From the NCBI GenBank assembly GCA_964540025.1, contig CAZIKQ010000015.1:1-35189 (forward strand): DNA of 35,189 nucleotides, written 5' to 3'. The DNA comes from RGIG250 sp964540025. Its GTDB lineage: Bacteria > Bacillota > Negativicutes > Selenomonadales > Selenomonadaceae. A program made the position numbers and the translations under genes. Each line of letters begins with the position of its first letter. Position 1 is the stretch's first letter. Below the pieces are notes generated by a model. That model worked only from the letters and a program-made list of their open reading frames with translations, had not been told where the DNA came from and did not search any database. Positions 1 to 8,346 of this stretch are shown piece after piece.

Positions 1-1
1 C

Positions 2-38
2 CTTAGCGATTGCCGAGTATAACGATGGCAGAGCTTAG
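2..38 (+). repeat. 37-bp intergenic repeat unit, copy 1
   Basis: A second copy of the same length lies at 12935-12971. The first 13 bases (cttagcgattgcc) and last 12 bases (ggcagagcttag) are identical in the two copies, while the 12 bases between differ almost completely. Both copies sit in gene-free DNA and are followed by another shared repeat (56-84 here, 13071-13100 there), so they look like parts of one mosaic intergenic element. Function unknown. Confidence 0.7.
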
Positions 39-55
39 GGAGTCGCACCTTTAGT

Positions 56-84
56 CACCTCCCCTAGAGGGAGGCTTTGGGTTG
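56..84 (+). repeat. short palindromic intergenic repeat, copy 1
   Basis: Contains the imperfect palindrome cctcccctagagggagg followed by ctttgggttg. A near-identical copy is at 13071-13100 and a degenerate one in the opposite orientation at 27829-27852. This is a dispersed intergenic hairpin repeat, not a gene. Confidence 0.6.
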
Positions 85-112
85 TGGCTCCAATTTAGAG
101 AAGCCTGCTTAT

Positions 113-164
113 GTAAATAAAAATAGCCGTATCCGTTTTCCCGGATACGGCTATTTTTATTTAC
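113..164 (-). terminator. rho-independent terminator of the RND operon (bidirectional)
   Basis: A perfect 23-bp stem (113-135 with 142-164) closes a 6-base loop. The GC-rich core (agccgtatccg) is flanked by A/T runs on both sides, so it can end transcripts from either strand. It begins 9 bases past the stop codon of the RND pump gene. Confidence 0.85.
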
Positions 165-172
165 AATTTTCT

Positions 173-3100
173 CTACGAAGCCTGAGCAGTTCGATTGACA
201 ATTTTTCCCCGCAGGCTACCGATCTCCTTTTTGAGCAGTGACCACCAGGTTCCTGGCGGATTGTTCTCAAAGAATATAAAGATTATGGGGACAACTACCA
301 GAGTAAAGACGGTAGAGGTCAGGAGGCCGCCAATGATTACCCAGGCCATGGAGGAACGGGTCTCCGCTCCCTCCGTCATGGCGAAGGCGGTAGGCACCAT
401 GCCGATCATCATGGTGATGGTGGTCATGAATATGGGCTTCAGCCTGACCCGGCCCGCCTCAATAATGGCATCATAGGCGCTTTTTCCTTCCTCCTCCATC
501 AGGGTGATGGTGTAGTCCAGCAGCAGCGTGCCATTCTTGGCTACGATACCGTCCATAACCAGAATACCGATAAGGGAATAGAGATTGACGGTATTGTGAG
601 TAAGGAAAAGCAGCAGAATTGAGCCGATTATGCCCAAGGGCAGGGAGAACATTCGGATGAAGGGGGTGATCAGGGATTCATACAGCACCGCCAGCAGCAT
701 ATAGATGAGGACGAGGGCCAGCAGGAGAGCTGTCAAAAGTTCCCGGAAGGTATCGCTCATCTGATCCGCCGCGCCGCGGAAACGGTAGCCGATTCCCTCC
801 CCCAGCTTTATCTTCGCGATGGCGTTTTTTGTATCCTGAACCACGTCGTTGAGGGGACGGCCCACCAGATTACAGCCCACGATGATGGAACGCTGCTTGT
901 CCACCCGGCGGATCATAACCGGGCCGGTACCATTGGCAATCTTAGCCACGTCGCTCAAAAAGACTATTCTTCCATCGGCATTGATGGGAATGTTGGCAAT
1001 ATCATTCATGCCGTAGCCGTCAGAATCCCGGAACCGTACCTCTATTGGCGTATCCTGACCGTCATTTAACGGGTCATTGGCCAAATCTCCCGCCTCACGG
1101 CCGGAGATGGAAGAATCCACCGCGTTTTGAATGTCCTTCAGAGTGACCCCGAAGAGCTTCATTTTTTCCCGATCCGCCGTTATCTGAAGCTCTGGAACGC
1201 CTTCAATATAGGAGGAGTTTACATCGGTTGTCCCCGGCACCTCCTCCTTCAGGATCCGCATTACCTCATCGGAGGCCCGGATGAGCTTTTCAAAATCGTT
1301 GCCCCGCAGCTCCATCTGCATCATGCCGCCCACGGAGCCCACGCCGCCGCCGCTGCTGACGCCGGATATTGAGGACTGATCCTCCATGACCCGGATGATG
1401 GCGTGAGGTATTTCCTGGGCATAGGCCCGGAGCCCGTTTGTCACCTGCCAAATGGAATGGTCCCGGTCAGCCCGCTTGTAAAGCTGGACTCTCATCCGCC
1501 CTTCGTAAGAATTCCGGCCGCCGGCATTGGAGAGATAATATTCCACGTCAGGTATATCCTCGATATAATCCTCCAGCTTTCTCATTACCTTGTCGGTTTC
1601 CTCCGCCGTGGAAGAGACCGGCAGCTGAACGATGACCTGAAATCCTCCCTCATCGGTCTGGGGCATATACTCCGAGCCCACCAACCGGAGGGGGATAAAG
1701 GCTATGGACACGATGAACAGAACCAGGCTCGGCCAAAGGATCTTCGCCGGGTTGGCCAAACTGTAACGGACGATCCCGTCGTAAGTTTCCACCGCCCAGT
1801 TTTCAATGGCGTCCATCCTGTCCCAAAGCTTCCGCCGGGCCACGTGGTACCCGTTCTTAAAGAACTGGGAGGCCAGCATGGGCGTCAGGGTAAAGGAAAT
1901 AAACAGGGAAAACATCCCTGCAAAGACGATGGTGAGGCCGAACTGGCGGAAGAACTGGCCCGTCATGGAATTCATGAAGGCAATGGGCATAAATACCGCC
2001 GCATCGCAAAGAGTGATGGCGATAGCCGCCATACCGATCTTGTTTCGGCCATTTTCCGCCGCCTCGTCCGGCTTTTCCCCCATCTCCAAGTGGCGGATTA
2101 TATTTTCCAGGACGACGATAGAATCGTCCACAAGGATCCCGATACAGAGGGTCATGCCCATCAGGGACATCATGTTGAAGGTAAATCCCGCCATGTACAT
2201 GACCAGAAAGGTGGAAATCAGCGAGGTGGGAATGGCGATCATGACCGCCGCCGTGGACTGCCAGCCCCGGAGGAACACAAAGAGGGTAAGCCCCGTGGTG
2301 ATAAGGCCTTCCACCAGGGTACCGATGGTGCTGTGCAGGGACCGGTTTATGTAATCGGCATCATTTCTGATGATGGTAAAATTATAGTCCTTGTACTCCT
2401 GGCGAAGTTTTTCTACCTGATTGACAATATTGTCCGCCGTCACCACGATATTGGCGTCGCTGTTCTTGTATATGCGGAGGGAAACCGCGTCCTGCCCGTT
2501 AAAACGGGCGTAGCGGGACGCTCTCGCTTCCTTTTCCTCAGCTTTCGCAAAAGCAGTAAAGGGTATCCTGGCCCCCTCGCTGTTCTTTACGACAATGTCC
2601 TCGATATCCCTTGCTTTCAGGTACTGGGCAATGACCCGGACATCCGACTGCTTCGTATCGGTGTAGATACTGCCCGAAGGCAGCAGCTGGTTCTCATCGC
2701 GCAGGGCAGTGACGATATCGGCCATGGTAATTTTGTAGGCGGCCATCTTGTCCTTGTCCACGTCAATGGCGATTTCCCTGTCCCGGCCGCCGTACAGCTC
2801 GATCTCCGACACGCCGGAGGCCTGCTGGATAACATCCTGAAAGGTATTGTCCGTCTTGGAGTATATGTCCGCCAGGGGCCGGTCAGAGGTAATCGCCAGC
2901 TCCACGATGGGCGTGGCATTCATATCCCGCTTGATAACTACCGGTTCCTCTACTTCATCCGGCAGCTTGCCCCTTATGGCATTTACTTTTTTCGTGGCGT
3001 CGATGGCGGCCGAGTCCGCGTTGGCGTAAAATTCCAGCTCCAGCATGATGCGGGCCCGTTCATAGCTGGCCATGGAGGTCATCTTTTTGACGTCGGACAC

Positions 3101-3319
3101 CGCCGACAGAGCGTCCTCCACCGGCTTAATAACCTGCTGCTCGATAGACTCCGCGTTGGCACCGGGATACTTTATCGTAACCGACACGAAGGGCGTGTTC
3201 AGGGCCGGCAACAGCTCCACCCCGATTAGATAATAACTGTAGAGACCCAAGACGACGAAAAAGGAAACGATCATGGAGATGCCAATGGGTCTCTTAATGG
3301 AATAACGGGTCAGGTTCAT
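173..3319 (-). CDS. RND efflux pump, inner-membrane permease subunit (AcrB/HAE1-like)
   Basis: Proton-driven drug or hydrophobe exporter of the inner membrane, working with a periplasmic adaptor and an outer-membrane channel. At 1048 residues it has normal AcrB-family length. The N-terminus (positive NLTRYSIKRPIG, then a membrane segment at about 12-34) is typical. The proton-relay aspartate pair is present in GILVDDSIVVLENI (Asp398/Asp399), and the matching TM10 lysine is in GIVAKNGTLLLD (Lys928). Two long periplasmic regions lie between TM1-TM2 and TM7-TM8, and the C-terminal half again ends in a membrane bundle. The start overlaps the adaptor stop codon by 4 bases (ATGA), so translation is coupled. 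No TolC-type channel gene is next to it, so that partner must be encoded elsewhere. The substrate cannot be told from sequence. Confidence 0.95.
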   Translation of the reverse strand: MNLTRYSIKRPIGISMIVSFFVVLGLYSYYLIGVELLPALNTPFVSVTIKYPGANAESIEQQVIKPVEDALSAVSDVKKMTSMASYERARIMLELEFYANADSAAIDATKKVNAIRGKLPDEVEEPVVIKRDMNATPIVELAITSDRPLADIYSKTDNTFQDVIQQASGVSEIELYGGRDREIAIDVDKDKMAAYKITMADIVTALRDENQLLPSGSIYTDTKQSDVRVIAQYLKARDIEDIVVKNSEGARIPFTAFAKAEEKEARASRYARFNGQDAVSLRIYKNSDANIVVTADNIVNQVEKLRQEYKDYNFTIIRNDADYINRSLHSTIGTLVEGLITTGLTLFVFLRGWQSTAAVMIAIPTSLISTFLVMYMAGFTFNMMSLMGMTLCIGILVDDSIVVLENIIRHLEMGEKPDEAAENGRNKIGMAAIAITLCDAAVFMPIAFMNSMTGQFFRQFGLTIVFAGMFSLFISFTLTPMLASQFFKNGYHVARRKLWDRMDAIENWAVETYDGIVRYSLANPAKILWPSLVLFIVSIAFIPLRLVGSEYMPQTDEGGFQVIVQLPVSSTAEETDKVMRKLEDYIEDIPDVEYYLSNAGGRNSYEGRMRVQLYKRADRDHSIWQVTNGLRAYAQEIPHAIIRVMEDQSSISGVSSGGGVGSVGGMMQMELRGNDFEKLIRASDEVMRILKEEVPGTTDVNSSYIEGVPELQITADREKMKLFGVTLKDIQNAVDSSISGREAGDLANDPLNDGQDTPIEVRFRDSDGYGMNDIANIPINADGRIVFLSDVAKIANGTGPVMIRRVDKQRSIIVGCNLVGRPLNDVVQDTKNAIAKIKLGEGIGYRFRGAADQMSDTFRELLTALLLALVLIYMLLAVLYESLITPFIRMFSLPLGIIGSILLLFLTHNTVNLYSLIGILVMDGIVAKNGTLLLDYTITLMEEEGKSAYDAIIEAGRVRLKPIFMTTITMMIGMVPTAFAMTEGAETRSSMAWVIIGGLLTSTVFTLVVVPIIFIFFENNPPGTWWSLLKKEIGSLRGKIVNRTAQAS

Positions 3320-4656
3320 GATTTCTTCCCCTGCTCTCCGTAGCTGGGATCGTAATAGTCCTCATCCACTCTGATTTTTACCCCGTCGGCCAATTTGTCC
3401 TGATTGTTGACCGCTACTGTCTCTCCCTCGTTGACCCCCTCGAGAATTTCTTCCATCTGGTCATTTATCAGACCTACCCGGACACTGCGCCGCTCGACTG
3501 ACAAATCCTCATGCACCACGAAGAGGCTGGTTCTGCCGTTTCGCCTTACCACCGCTTCCTTGGGAACGAAAATCGCCTTTTTCCGCTGAACGATATTGGC
3601 GTAGGCCCGGGCAAAAAGGCCGGCCCGCAGCTTCGCCTTTTCCCAGCCCTCTCCTCTGTCCAGTTCGATCCGCGCCATATAGGTACGGGAACCCTCCTCC
3701 ATGGCGGGGCTGACAAAAATCAACCTTCCCGGCAGGGTGATCCCCTTGGACTCGATATTCACGTCCAGCTTGATTCCCGGTTCCAAAACAGCGGCATCCA
3801 CCTCGGACAGGGAGCAGTCTACGTACATATGGCTGTTATCTACCAAGGTGAACGCCTTTTGGCTGGTCTTGGCCATGCCCCCCACCTCCGCCTTCCGGTA
3901 GGAGATGACTCCATCCCGGGGAGCCCGCATAATCAGGTCGTCCCGCTGCTTTTTCAGGGCGTCGGTACCGTAGGCTTCCTTCAAGGCTGCCTGACGCTTT
4001 GCCTCAACGGCGGCCGAAGCCGCCCCCGCCGCTGTCTGATTGGCCAGCAGCTCAAAGGCCGCCTTGCTCACCAGATATTTCTGCTTCAGGAGGTCCAGCT
4101 GATCCTGAGAAATCGCCCCGATTTCATAAAGGTGCTTATTTCGCTCATAGCGGCTGGACTCTACCTTAAAGTCAGCCTCCGCCTGGATATAATTCGCGTT
4201 GTAAGCCGCCTCTGTCTCGATGACGTCCGCCTCTGCCTGACGGGTGGAGGCGGTGTTCTGCTTGATGGAAATATCAAGGAACTCCGTATCCTGAACCATG
4301 AGAATGTCGCCTTTTTTGACAACGCTGCCAAAATCTACCCGAACCTCGCTGATCCGGCCGTCGTACTTCGGGATCAAATCAATGCTGGCATCGGCAATAG
4401 TCTGTCCGGCCAGGGTCACCCGGCGGTTCATATCCCGGCGGTCAGCCCTGTAAACCGCTACCAGCGGGGCGCCGCCCTGCTGCTTTGGCCGGACGCCCTT
4501 ATCGGTCTTGAAACCAAACCACACGTACATTATGACGCAGCACAGCAGACAGCCCAGACCCACCACAATGCACTTTTTCCGGCGGTCCAGCCCGCTGTAC
4601 TTCTGCTTCAGCCCGTCAAGCTTTGCCTGCGCCTTATCTATATAACCCTGGAACAT
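3316..4656 (-). CDS. RND efflux periplasmic adaptor subunit (membrane fusion protein)
   Basis: Links the RND pump to an outer-membrane channel. The 446 residues show a cytoplasmic, positively charged N-terminus and one membrane anchor at about 28-48 (IVVGLGCLLCCVIMYVWFGF). A lipoyl/barrel-sandwich half follows (IPKYDGRISEVRVDFGSVVKKGD), then an alpha-helical hairpin rich in Ala, Glu and Gln. The second lipoyl half (MRAPRDGVISYRKAEVGG) and a beta-barrel plus membrane-proximal domain complete it. It is anchored by a TM helix rather than a lipid. The ribosome binding site (aagaggt) is about 9 bases before the ATG, and a strong promoter lies 60-90 bases upstream. It is the first gene of the two-gene operon. 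Confidence 0.93.
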   Translation of the reverse strand: MFQGYIDKAQAKLDGLKQKYSGLDRRKKCIVVGLGCLLCCVIMYVWFGFKTDKGVRPKQQGGAPLVAVYRADRRDMNRRVTLAGQTIADASIDLIPKYDGRISEVRVDFGSVVKKGDILMVQDTEFLDISIKQNTASTRQAEADVIETEAAYNANYIQAEADFKVESSRYERNKHLYEIGAISQDQLDLLKQKYLVSKAAFELLANQTAAGAASAAVEAKRQAALKEAYGTDALKKQRDDLIMRAPRDGVISYRKAEVGGMAKTSQKAFTLVDNSHMYVDCSLSEVDAAVLEPGIKLDVNIESKGITLPGRLIFVSPAMEEGSRTYMARIELDRGEGWEKAKLRAGLFARAYANIVQRKKAIFVPKEAVVRRNGRTSLFVVHEDLSVERRSVRVGLINDQMEEILEGVNEGETVAVNNQDKLADGVKIRVDEDYYDPSYGEQGKKS

Positions 4657-4713
4657 TCTACCGACCTCTTAATCAATATCCCTCAAAACGTTAGCCACAC
4701 CAACTTTGTTATG

Positions 4714-4742
4714 ATTATAAGGAATAAAAATTAGAATGTCAT
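4714..4742 (-). promoter_or_regulatory. sigma-70 promoter of the RND operon
   Basis: On the minus strand: -35 ATGACA (5 of 6), a 17-base spacer and -10 TATAAT (6 of 6). Transcription would start near 4707, giving a leader of about 50 bases before the adaptor gene. I saw no obvious regulator-binding palindrome or regulator gene beside it. Confidence 0.75.
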
Positions 4743-4927
4743 TAAATATAGGGAAAAATTTACTTCCTCCCGTCGAATTTTCAATAAAATCAAACTGCCG
4801 AGACCACTTTACCGACATCGCTGCCGCTCGCTTAAAGTTTCTGCTAAAAATATTCGCCGCTGAATTTTGTCTCGGGGCAAACCGCGAAAAACCCGGAAAT
4901 TATATCCGGCTGACCGACAACCGGCGT

Positions 4928-4959
4928 AAAAAAAGTCCGGCCTGTGGTCGGGCTTTTTT
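4928..4959 (-). terminator. terminator at the end of the ABC import operon
   Basis: Stem of about 14 bp including two G-U pairs (aaaaaagtccggcc with ggtcgggctttttt), a 3-base loop and T runs on both sides. It lies 60 bases past the last ABC gene and upstream of the RND promoter. The rest of 4743-5017 holds no credible gene. Confidence 0.7.
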
Positions 4960-5017
4960 CTGAAGGCTATTCGTTTATCTAGATACTCAGATACATTTGC
5001 TTCGCCGAAGCCGTTGG

Positions 5018-5692
5018 TTAGGCTTTAAGTTTACCATCTTGCAACCGCAGTACCCGCGAACACAAAAAATCAGCCAGACGCATATCGTGAGTGATAAACA
5101 AATAAGCGATGTTCTGTTGCGATTGAATATCCTTCAATAACCGCAGTATCTGCGCCTGCACGGAAATATCAAGCATAGACGTGGGTTCATCCAAAACCAA
5201 AAGTCTCGGGCTAAGAAGCAACGCCCGCGCCAAACAAATACGCTGTATCTCACCGCCGCTCACCTGATGAGGATAACGGTCTAAAATCGTTTCATTTAAT
5301 TGCACCGTTTCCAAAAGGCAGTTTATTTCTTCCGTATCCTCCGGCAAATCGAAAACTTTTAATGGTTCCCGCATACTTTGTCCCAAGGTCATGATCGGAT
5401 CTAAAAAGCTTTCCGGCCTCTGGGATATAAATTGGATCTTCCGGCGAAAATCCCGAAGTTTCTTTCCAGCGCAATCCGTTACATCCTGACCGTTAAATAA
5501 TATTTTACCGGAATCGGGCCTTTCAAGTTTCAGCAAAATACGGGCCAAAGTGCTTTTACCTTCACCGCTCCGCCCCATTACCGCCACTGCCTCGCCGGGA
5601 GCGATAGTTATATCAACATTACTGAGGACGCTTATCCTCTTTCCGGAGCTGCGGTCAAAATAACTTTTACTTATTCCTATTCCTTTAAGCAT
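5018..5692 (-). CDS. ABC transporter ATP-binding protein, nickel/peptide (OppF/NikE-like) family
   Basis: One of two ATPases powering the importer encoded by the four genes upstream. At 224 residues it is short, lacking the C-terminal extension seen in many OppF proteins. Visible motifs: Walker A GRSGEGKS (40-47), Q-loop Gln91, signature VSGGE (144-148), Walker B LLVLDEP (164-170) and the switch His202. The start overlaps the end of the preceding ATPase gene by 8 bases. It is the last gene of the operon. Family membership is clear; the substrate is inferred only from the riboswitch and receptor at the operon head. Confidence 0.9.
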   Translation of the reverse strand: MLKGIGISKSYFDRSSGKRISVLSNVDITIAPGEAVAVMGRSGEGKSTLARILLKLERPDSGKILFNGQDVTDCAGKKLRDFRRKIQFISQRPESFLDPIMTLGQSMREPLKVFDLPEDTEEINCLLETVQLNETILDRYPHQVSGGEIQRICLARALLLSPRLLVLDEPTSMLDISVQAQILRLLKDIQSQQNIAYLFITHDMRLADFLCSRVLRLQDGKLKA

Positions 5693-6590
5693 ATAAAAAA
5701 CACCTTGCGTATTTTCCCCCTGGCATCCCGTACAAATCAGGCCTCTGATCTAAACACCGCCGCGAACATTGCGGACAGCGAGGAGCGAAACGGCAGCCCT
5801 GTATCTCTTCACCAAAATCGGGCGCCTTTCCCGGCATCGGATGCAGACCGTTCTGGGGCAAAGCCCGCAGGAACCCCTGACTGTAAGGGTGCAACGGAGC
5901 AGCGAAAAAATTATCATTCACTTCCACGATCTGCCCCGAATACATGACTACCACCGTATCGCAAACGTCTTTCGCCAAATTTATGTCGTGAGTGATGATG
6001 ATCATACTGCAAGCGAGATTCTCCCTGAACCGCCGCAAATTCTCAATCACCAAAGCTCCCGTGCGCTCGTCCAACCCCTTAGTTGGCTCATCCGCCAGTA
6101 TCCAATCGGGGTTTACGCTGGCCGCCATGGCGCACAGCGTCCTTTGCAGCATACCTCCCGACAACTCGTGGGGATAAGCTTGTAACACTCTGTCTATATC
6201 ACTCAAATGAAAAAGCTCTAAATAACGCTTTTTACGCGAATTGTCTTTATCTTCTATCCCCGCAGTATCCAACAAATCCTGCATTTGCTTGCAGATCCTT
6301 CTCGTTGGATTAAGGGAGTCGGCGGGATTTTGGGGAATGATTCCCATGCGCTTATTTTTTACCCCTGCGCCAAAAGTTATATTTCCTCCCCTTCTCACGC
6401 TGTCGGGAAGTATCCCCAATATCGCCTGGCCCAAAACGGATTTACCACAGCCGCTCTCGCCGACTATGGCGGTAAACTTTCGCTCCGCAAAATCCATATC
6501 AACTTCATCCAATATCTTTATCCAGCCTTTTTTACCGGGAAAACTAACCGACAGCCCCCGCACGGACAAAGACCTTTTCTCCACTACCAT
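5685..6590 (-). CDS. ABC transporter ATP-binding protein, nickel/peptide (OppD/NikD-like) family
   Basis: Second ATPase of the importer, 301 residues. Walker A is GESGCGKS (44-51), the signature LSGGM (143-147) and Walker B ILADEP (164-169). The C-terminal oligopeptide/nickel-family extension is present with the usual cysteine cluster (Cys266, Cys272, Cys275, Cys279, and Cys297), a feature of OppD/DppD-type subunits. It overlaps the permease gene upstream by 7 bases and the other ATPase gene downstream by 8, so all four ABC components are translationally linked. Confidence 0.9.
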   Translation of the reverse strand: MVVEKRSLSVRGLSVSFPGKKGWIKILDEVDMDFAERKFTAIVGESGCGKSVLGQAILGILPDSVRRGGNITFGAGVKNKRMGIIPQNPADSLNPTRRICKQMQDLLDTAGIEDKDNSRKKRYLELFHLSDIDRVLQAYPHELSGGMLQRTLCAMAASVNPDWILADEPTKGLDERTGALVIENLRRFRENLACSMIIITHDINLAKDVCDTVVVMYSGQIVEVNDNFFAAPLHPYSQGFLRALPQNGLHPMPGKAPDFGEEIQGCRFAPRCPQCSRRCLDQRPDLYGMPGGKYARCFLYA

Positions 6591-7408
6591 TTACGCACCT
6601 CGTCTACCCGCGCGTCCAACCTGTCGCGCAATGCTTCCCCTAAAATATTTAAGGAATATATCAGGGAAAACACAAAAAAACCGGGGATGATTATTAAATG
6701 AGGCGACGTCCGATAATACATGGTCGCATCGTTTATCATAACGCTCCAATCCGGAGTCGGCGGCTGAACCCCCAGGCCCAGAAAGCTCAAACCTGCGATA
6801 GCCAGAACACCTCTGCCCATGCGGATAGTAAAGAGTGCCATCAGCTTGTTGCCGATATTAGGCAGGACGTGCCGCAAAATAATGCGCAAGTCGCTGACTC
6901 CTAAACAGCGCAATCCCTCTATAAAAGGTTCTTCCATCAGCCGCATTACCTCCGCCCGCACAATGCGCGAAAATCCCGCCCAGGAAGTGATCACCAGCGC
7001 CAACGCCAGACTGTAAACACTGCTGCCGAAAATACCGGCGACGGCGATCATAAAGCAGCTTCCCGGTATTCCCTGAAAAATATTGCTGAGAAACAAAAAG
7101 AATAAATCTATTTTCCCGCCGTAAAAACCGCTCAACGTTCCGGCCGCAATACCTGCCGTCAGCGCCAATACGGAAGACACCAGCGACAGCAGCATAGACG
7201 CTCGCCCACCATATAGAATACGGCTGTACATGTCCCGGCCCAAAGCGTCCGTACCAAAAAGATGATGCCAGGAAGGTCCTGACAAACGCCGGGCCATATT
7301 CGGCTCAAAGGGATTATCAGTGGCCAGGATCGGCGCCGCAATACTCCCCAGGACGATGAATGCCAACATAAACGCCGCCCCGTATATTTGCAATTTTCTC
7401 CAATTCAT
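6584..7408 (-). CDS. ABC transporter permease, DppC/NikC-like
   Basis: Inner-membrane channel subunit, 274 residues. It has an N-terminal membrane segment (about 8-30), the family motif HLFGTDALGRDMYSRILYG, then the five-helix BPD permease core with the ATPase-contact loop EGLRCLGVSDLRIILRHVLPN. I place the start at the internal ATG at 7406-7408, not at the in-frame ATG 45 bases upstream. This start overlaps the stop of the other permease gene as ATGA and has a GGAG-type ribosome binding site just before it. The longer version would add 15 residues unlike the family. Confidence 0.9.
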   Translation of the reverse strand: MNWRKLQIYGAAFMLAFIVLGSIAAPILATDNPFEPNMARRLSGPSWHHLFGTDALGRDMYSRILYGGRASMLLSLVSSVLALTAGIAAGTLSGFYGGKIDLFFLFLSNIFQGIPGSCFMIAVAGIFGSSVYSLALALVITSWAGFSRIVRAEVMRLMEEPFIEGLRCLGVSDLRIILRHVLPNIGNKLMALFTIRMGRGVLAIAGLSFLGLGVQPPTPDWSVMINDATMYYRTSPHLIIIPGFFVFSLIYSLNILGEALRDRLDARVDEVRKW

Positions 7409-8346
7409 TTCTCCGCGCCCTTTTTCATCTTGGGATTGAGATAAAACATCCATAAATCTACCGCCAGCGTAACAATCACCAGCGTCCAGCCCGTCGTCAG
7501 GACGTAAGCCTGCAAAACGGGATAATCCCGGAAGCGGATTGCCTCCAAAGCCATGCTGCTGATACCCGGCAGAGCGAAAATACTTTCCGCCACGACGCTT
7601 CCCCCCAGCGCGCCGGCGAAATAATTCCCCAATAAGGCGATAGCCGGCAAAGCGGCGTTAGGCAGCGCATAATTCCATAACAGCCGTTTAACCCCGATCC
7701 CCCTCGCTCTGGCAATTATGAAATACTGCTTGCTGAATTCCTCCAGTAAAGCGCCCCGCATAAAACGGCAGACGGTGGCCATGGTGGAAAATGAAACCGC
7801 GAAGGCCGGTAAAATAAAATGCTCCCAGCTATCGCCGCCGCTGACGGGCAGCAGGTGAAACGATTCGCAAAAAACCAGAATCATCAGCAACGCCAGCCAA
7901 AATCCGGGTATCGCCAGCATTATATTAGTCAAAAAAAGAGCTATATTGTCGAACCAGCCATCCTTGTATACGGCGCAAACCACTCCGGCGGCGATCCCGC
8001 CGCACGCCGCAATAGCCAAGGCCGCCAAAGCCAGCTCGGCGGTGACCGGAAACCGGGCCAATATCTCCTCGAAAATATCCCGCCCGCTGATGTAACTCGT
8101 CCCCAAATCCCCTTGCAGGACTCTCAGGATCCACGCCATATACTGCACGTAAACAGGGCGGTTCAGCCCCAATTCTTCCCGCATGGCCTCGATATCTTCC
8201 TCAGTGGGCGTTCCCAGCCCGCTTTGATTAACCGCCATCTCCGCCGGATCACCGGGAGAAAGCACGCCCAGAATAAACGCCAGCAGACTTATGCCCAGCA
8301 GAACGGGGACAGTCGTCATAATGCGGTAAAGAACATATTTTTTCAC
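7405..8346 (-). CDS. ABC transporter permease, DppB/NikB-like
   Basis: Inner-membrane channel subunit, 313 residues. The N-terminal helix (YVLYRIMTTVPVLLGISLLAF) is followed by a periplasmic segment with the DppB-family pattern SPGDPAE and EELGLNRPVYVQY. The permease core carries the ATPase-coupling motif YFIIARARGIGVKRLLWNYALPNA. It overlaps the solute-binding protein gene upstream (4 bases) and the second permease gene downstream (ATGA). NikB, DppB and opine-metallophore permeases all look like this, so the transported compound stays open. Confidence 0.9.
   Translation of the reverse strand: MKKYVLYRIMTTVPVLLGISLLAFILGVLSPGDPAEMAVNQSGLGTPTEEDIEAMREELGLNRPVYVQYMAWILRVLQGDLGTSYISGRDIFEEILARFPVTAELALAALAIAACGGIAAGVVCAVYKDGWFDNIALFLTNIMLAIPGFWLALLMILVFCESFHLLPVSGGDSWEHFILPAFAVSFSTMATVCRFMRGALLEEFSKQYFIIARARGIGVKRLLWNYALPNAALPAIALLGNYFAGALGGSVVAESIFALPGISSMALEAIRFRDYPVLQAYVLTTGWTLVIVTLAVDLWMFYLNPKMKKGAEK

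Noticed and set aside
1403..3229. 608-codon open frame on the plus strand
   Set aside because: It lies fully antisense to the RND pump gene, whose motifs are unmistakable; the plus-strand translation is His/Gly/Arg-rich and resembles no family. It arises from the G+C-rich third positions.
4736..4963. 75-codon plus-strand frame between the RND and ABC operons
   Set aside because: No ribosome binding site, no recognisable sequence, and it runs into a terminator and across the RND promoter region.
7409..7453. 15-codon extension of the second permease
   Set aside because: The ATGA overlap and ribosome binding site support the start at 7408.
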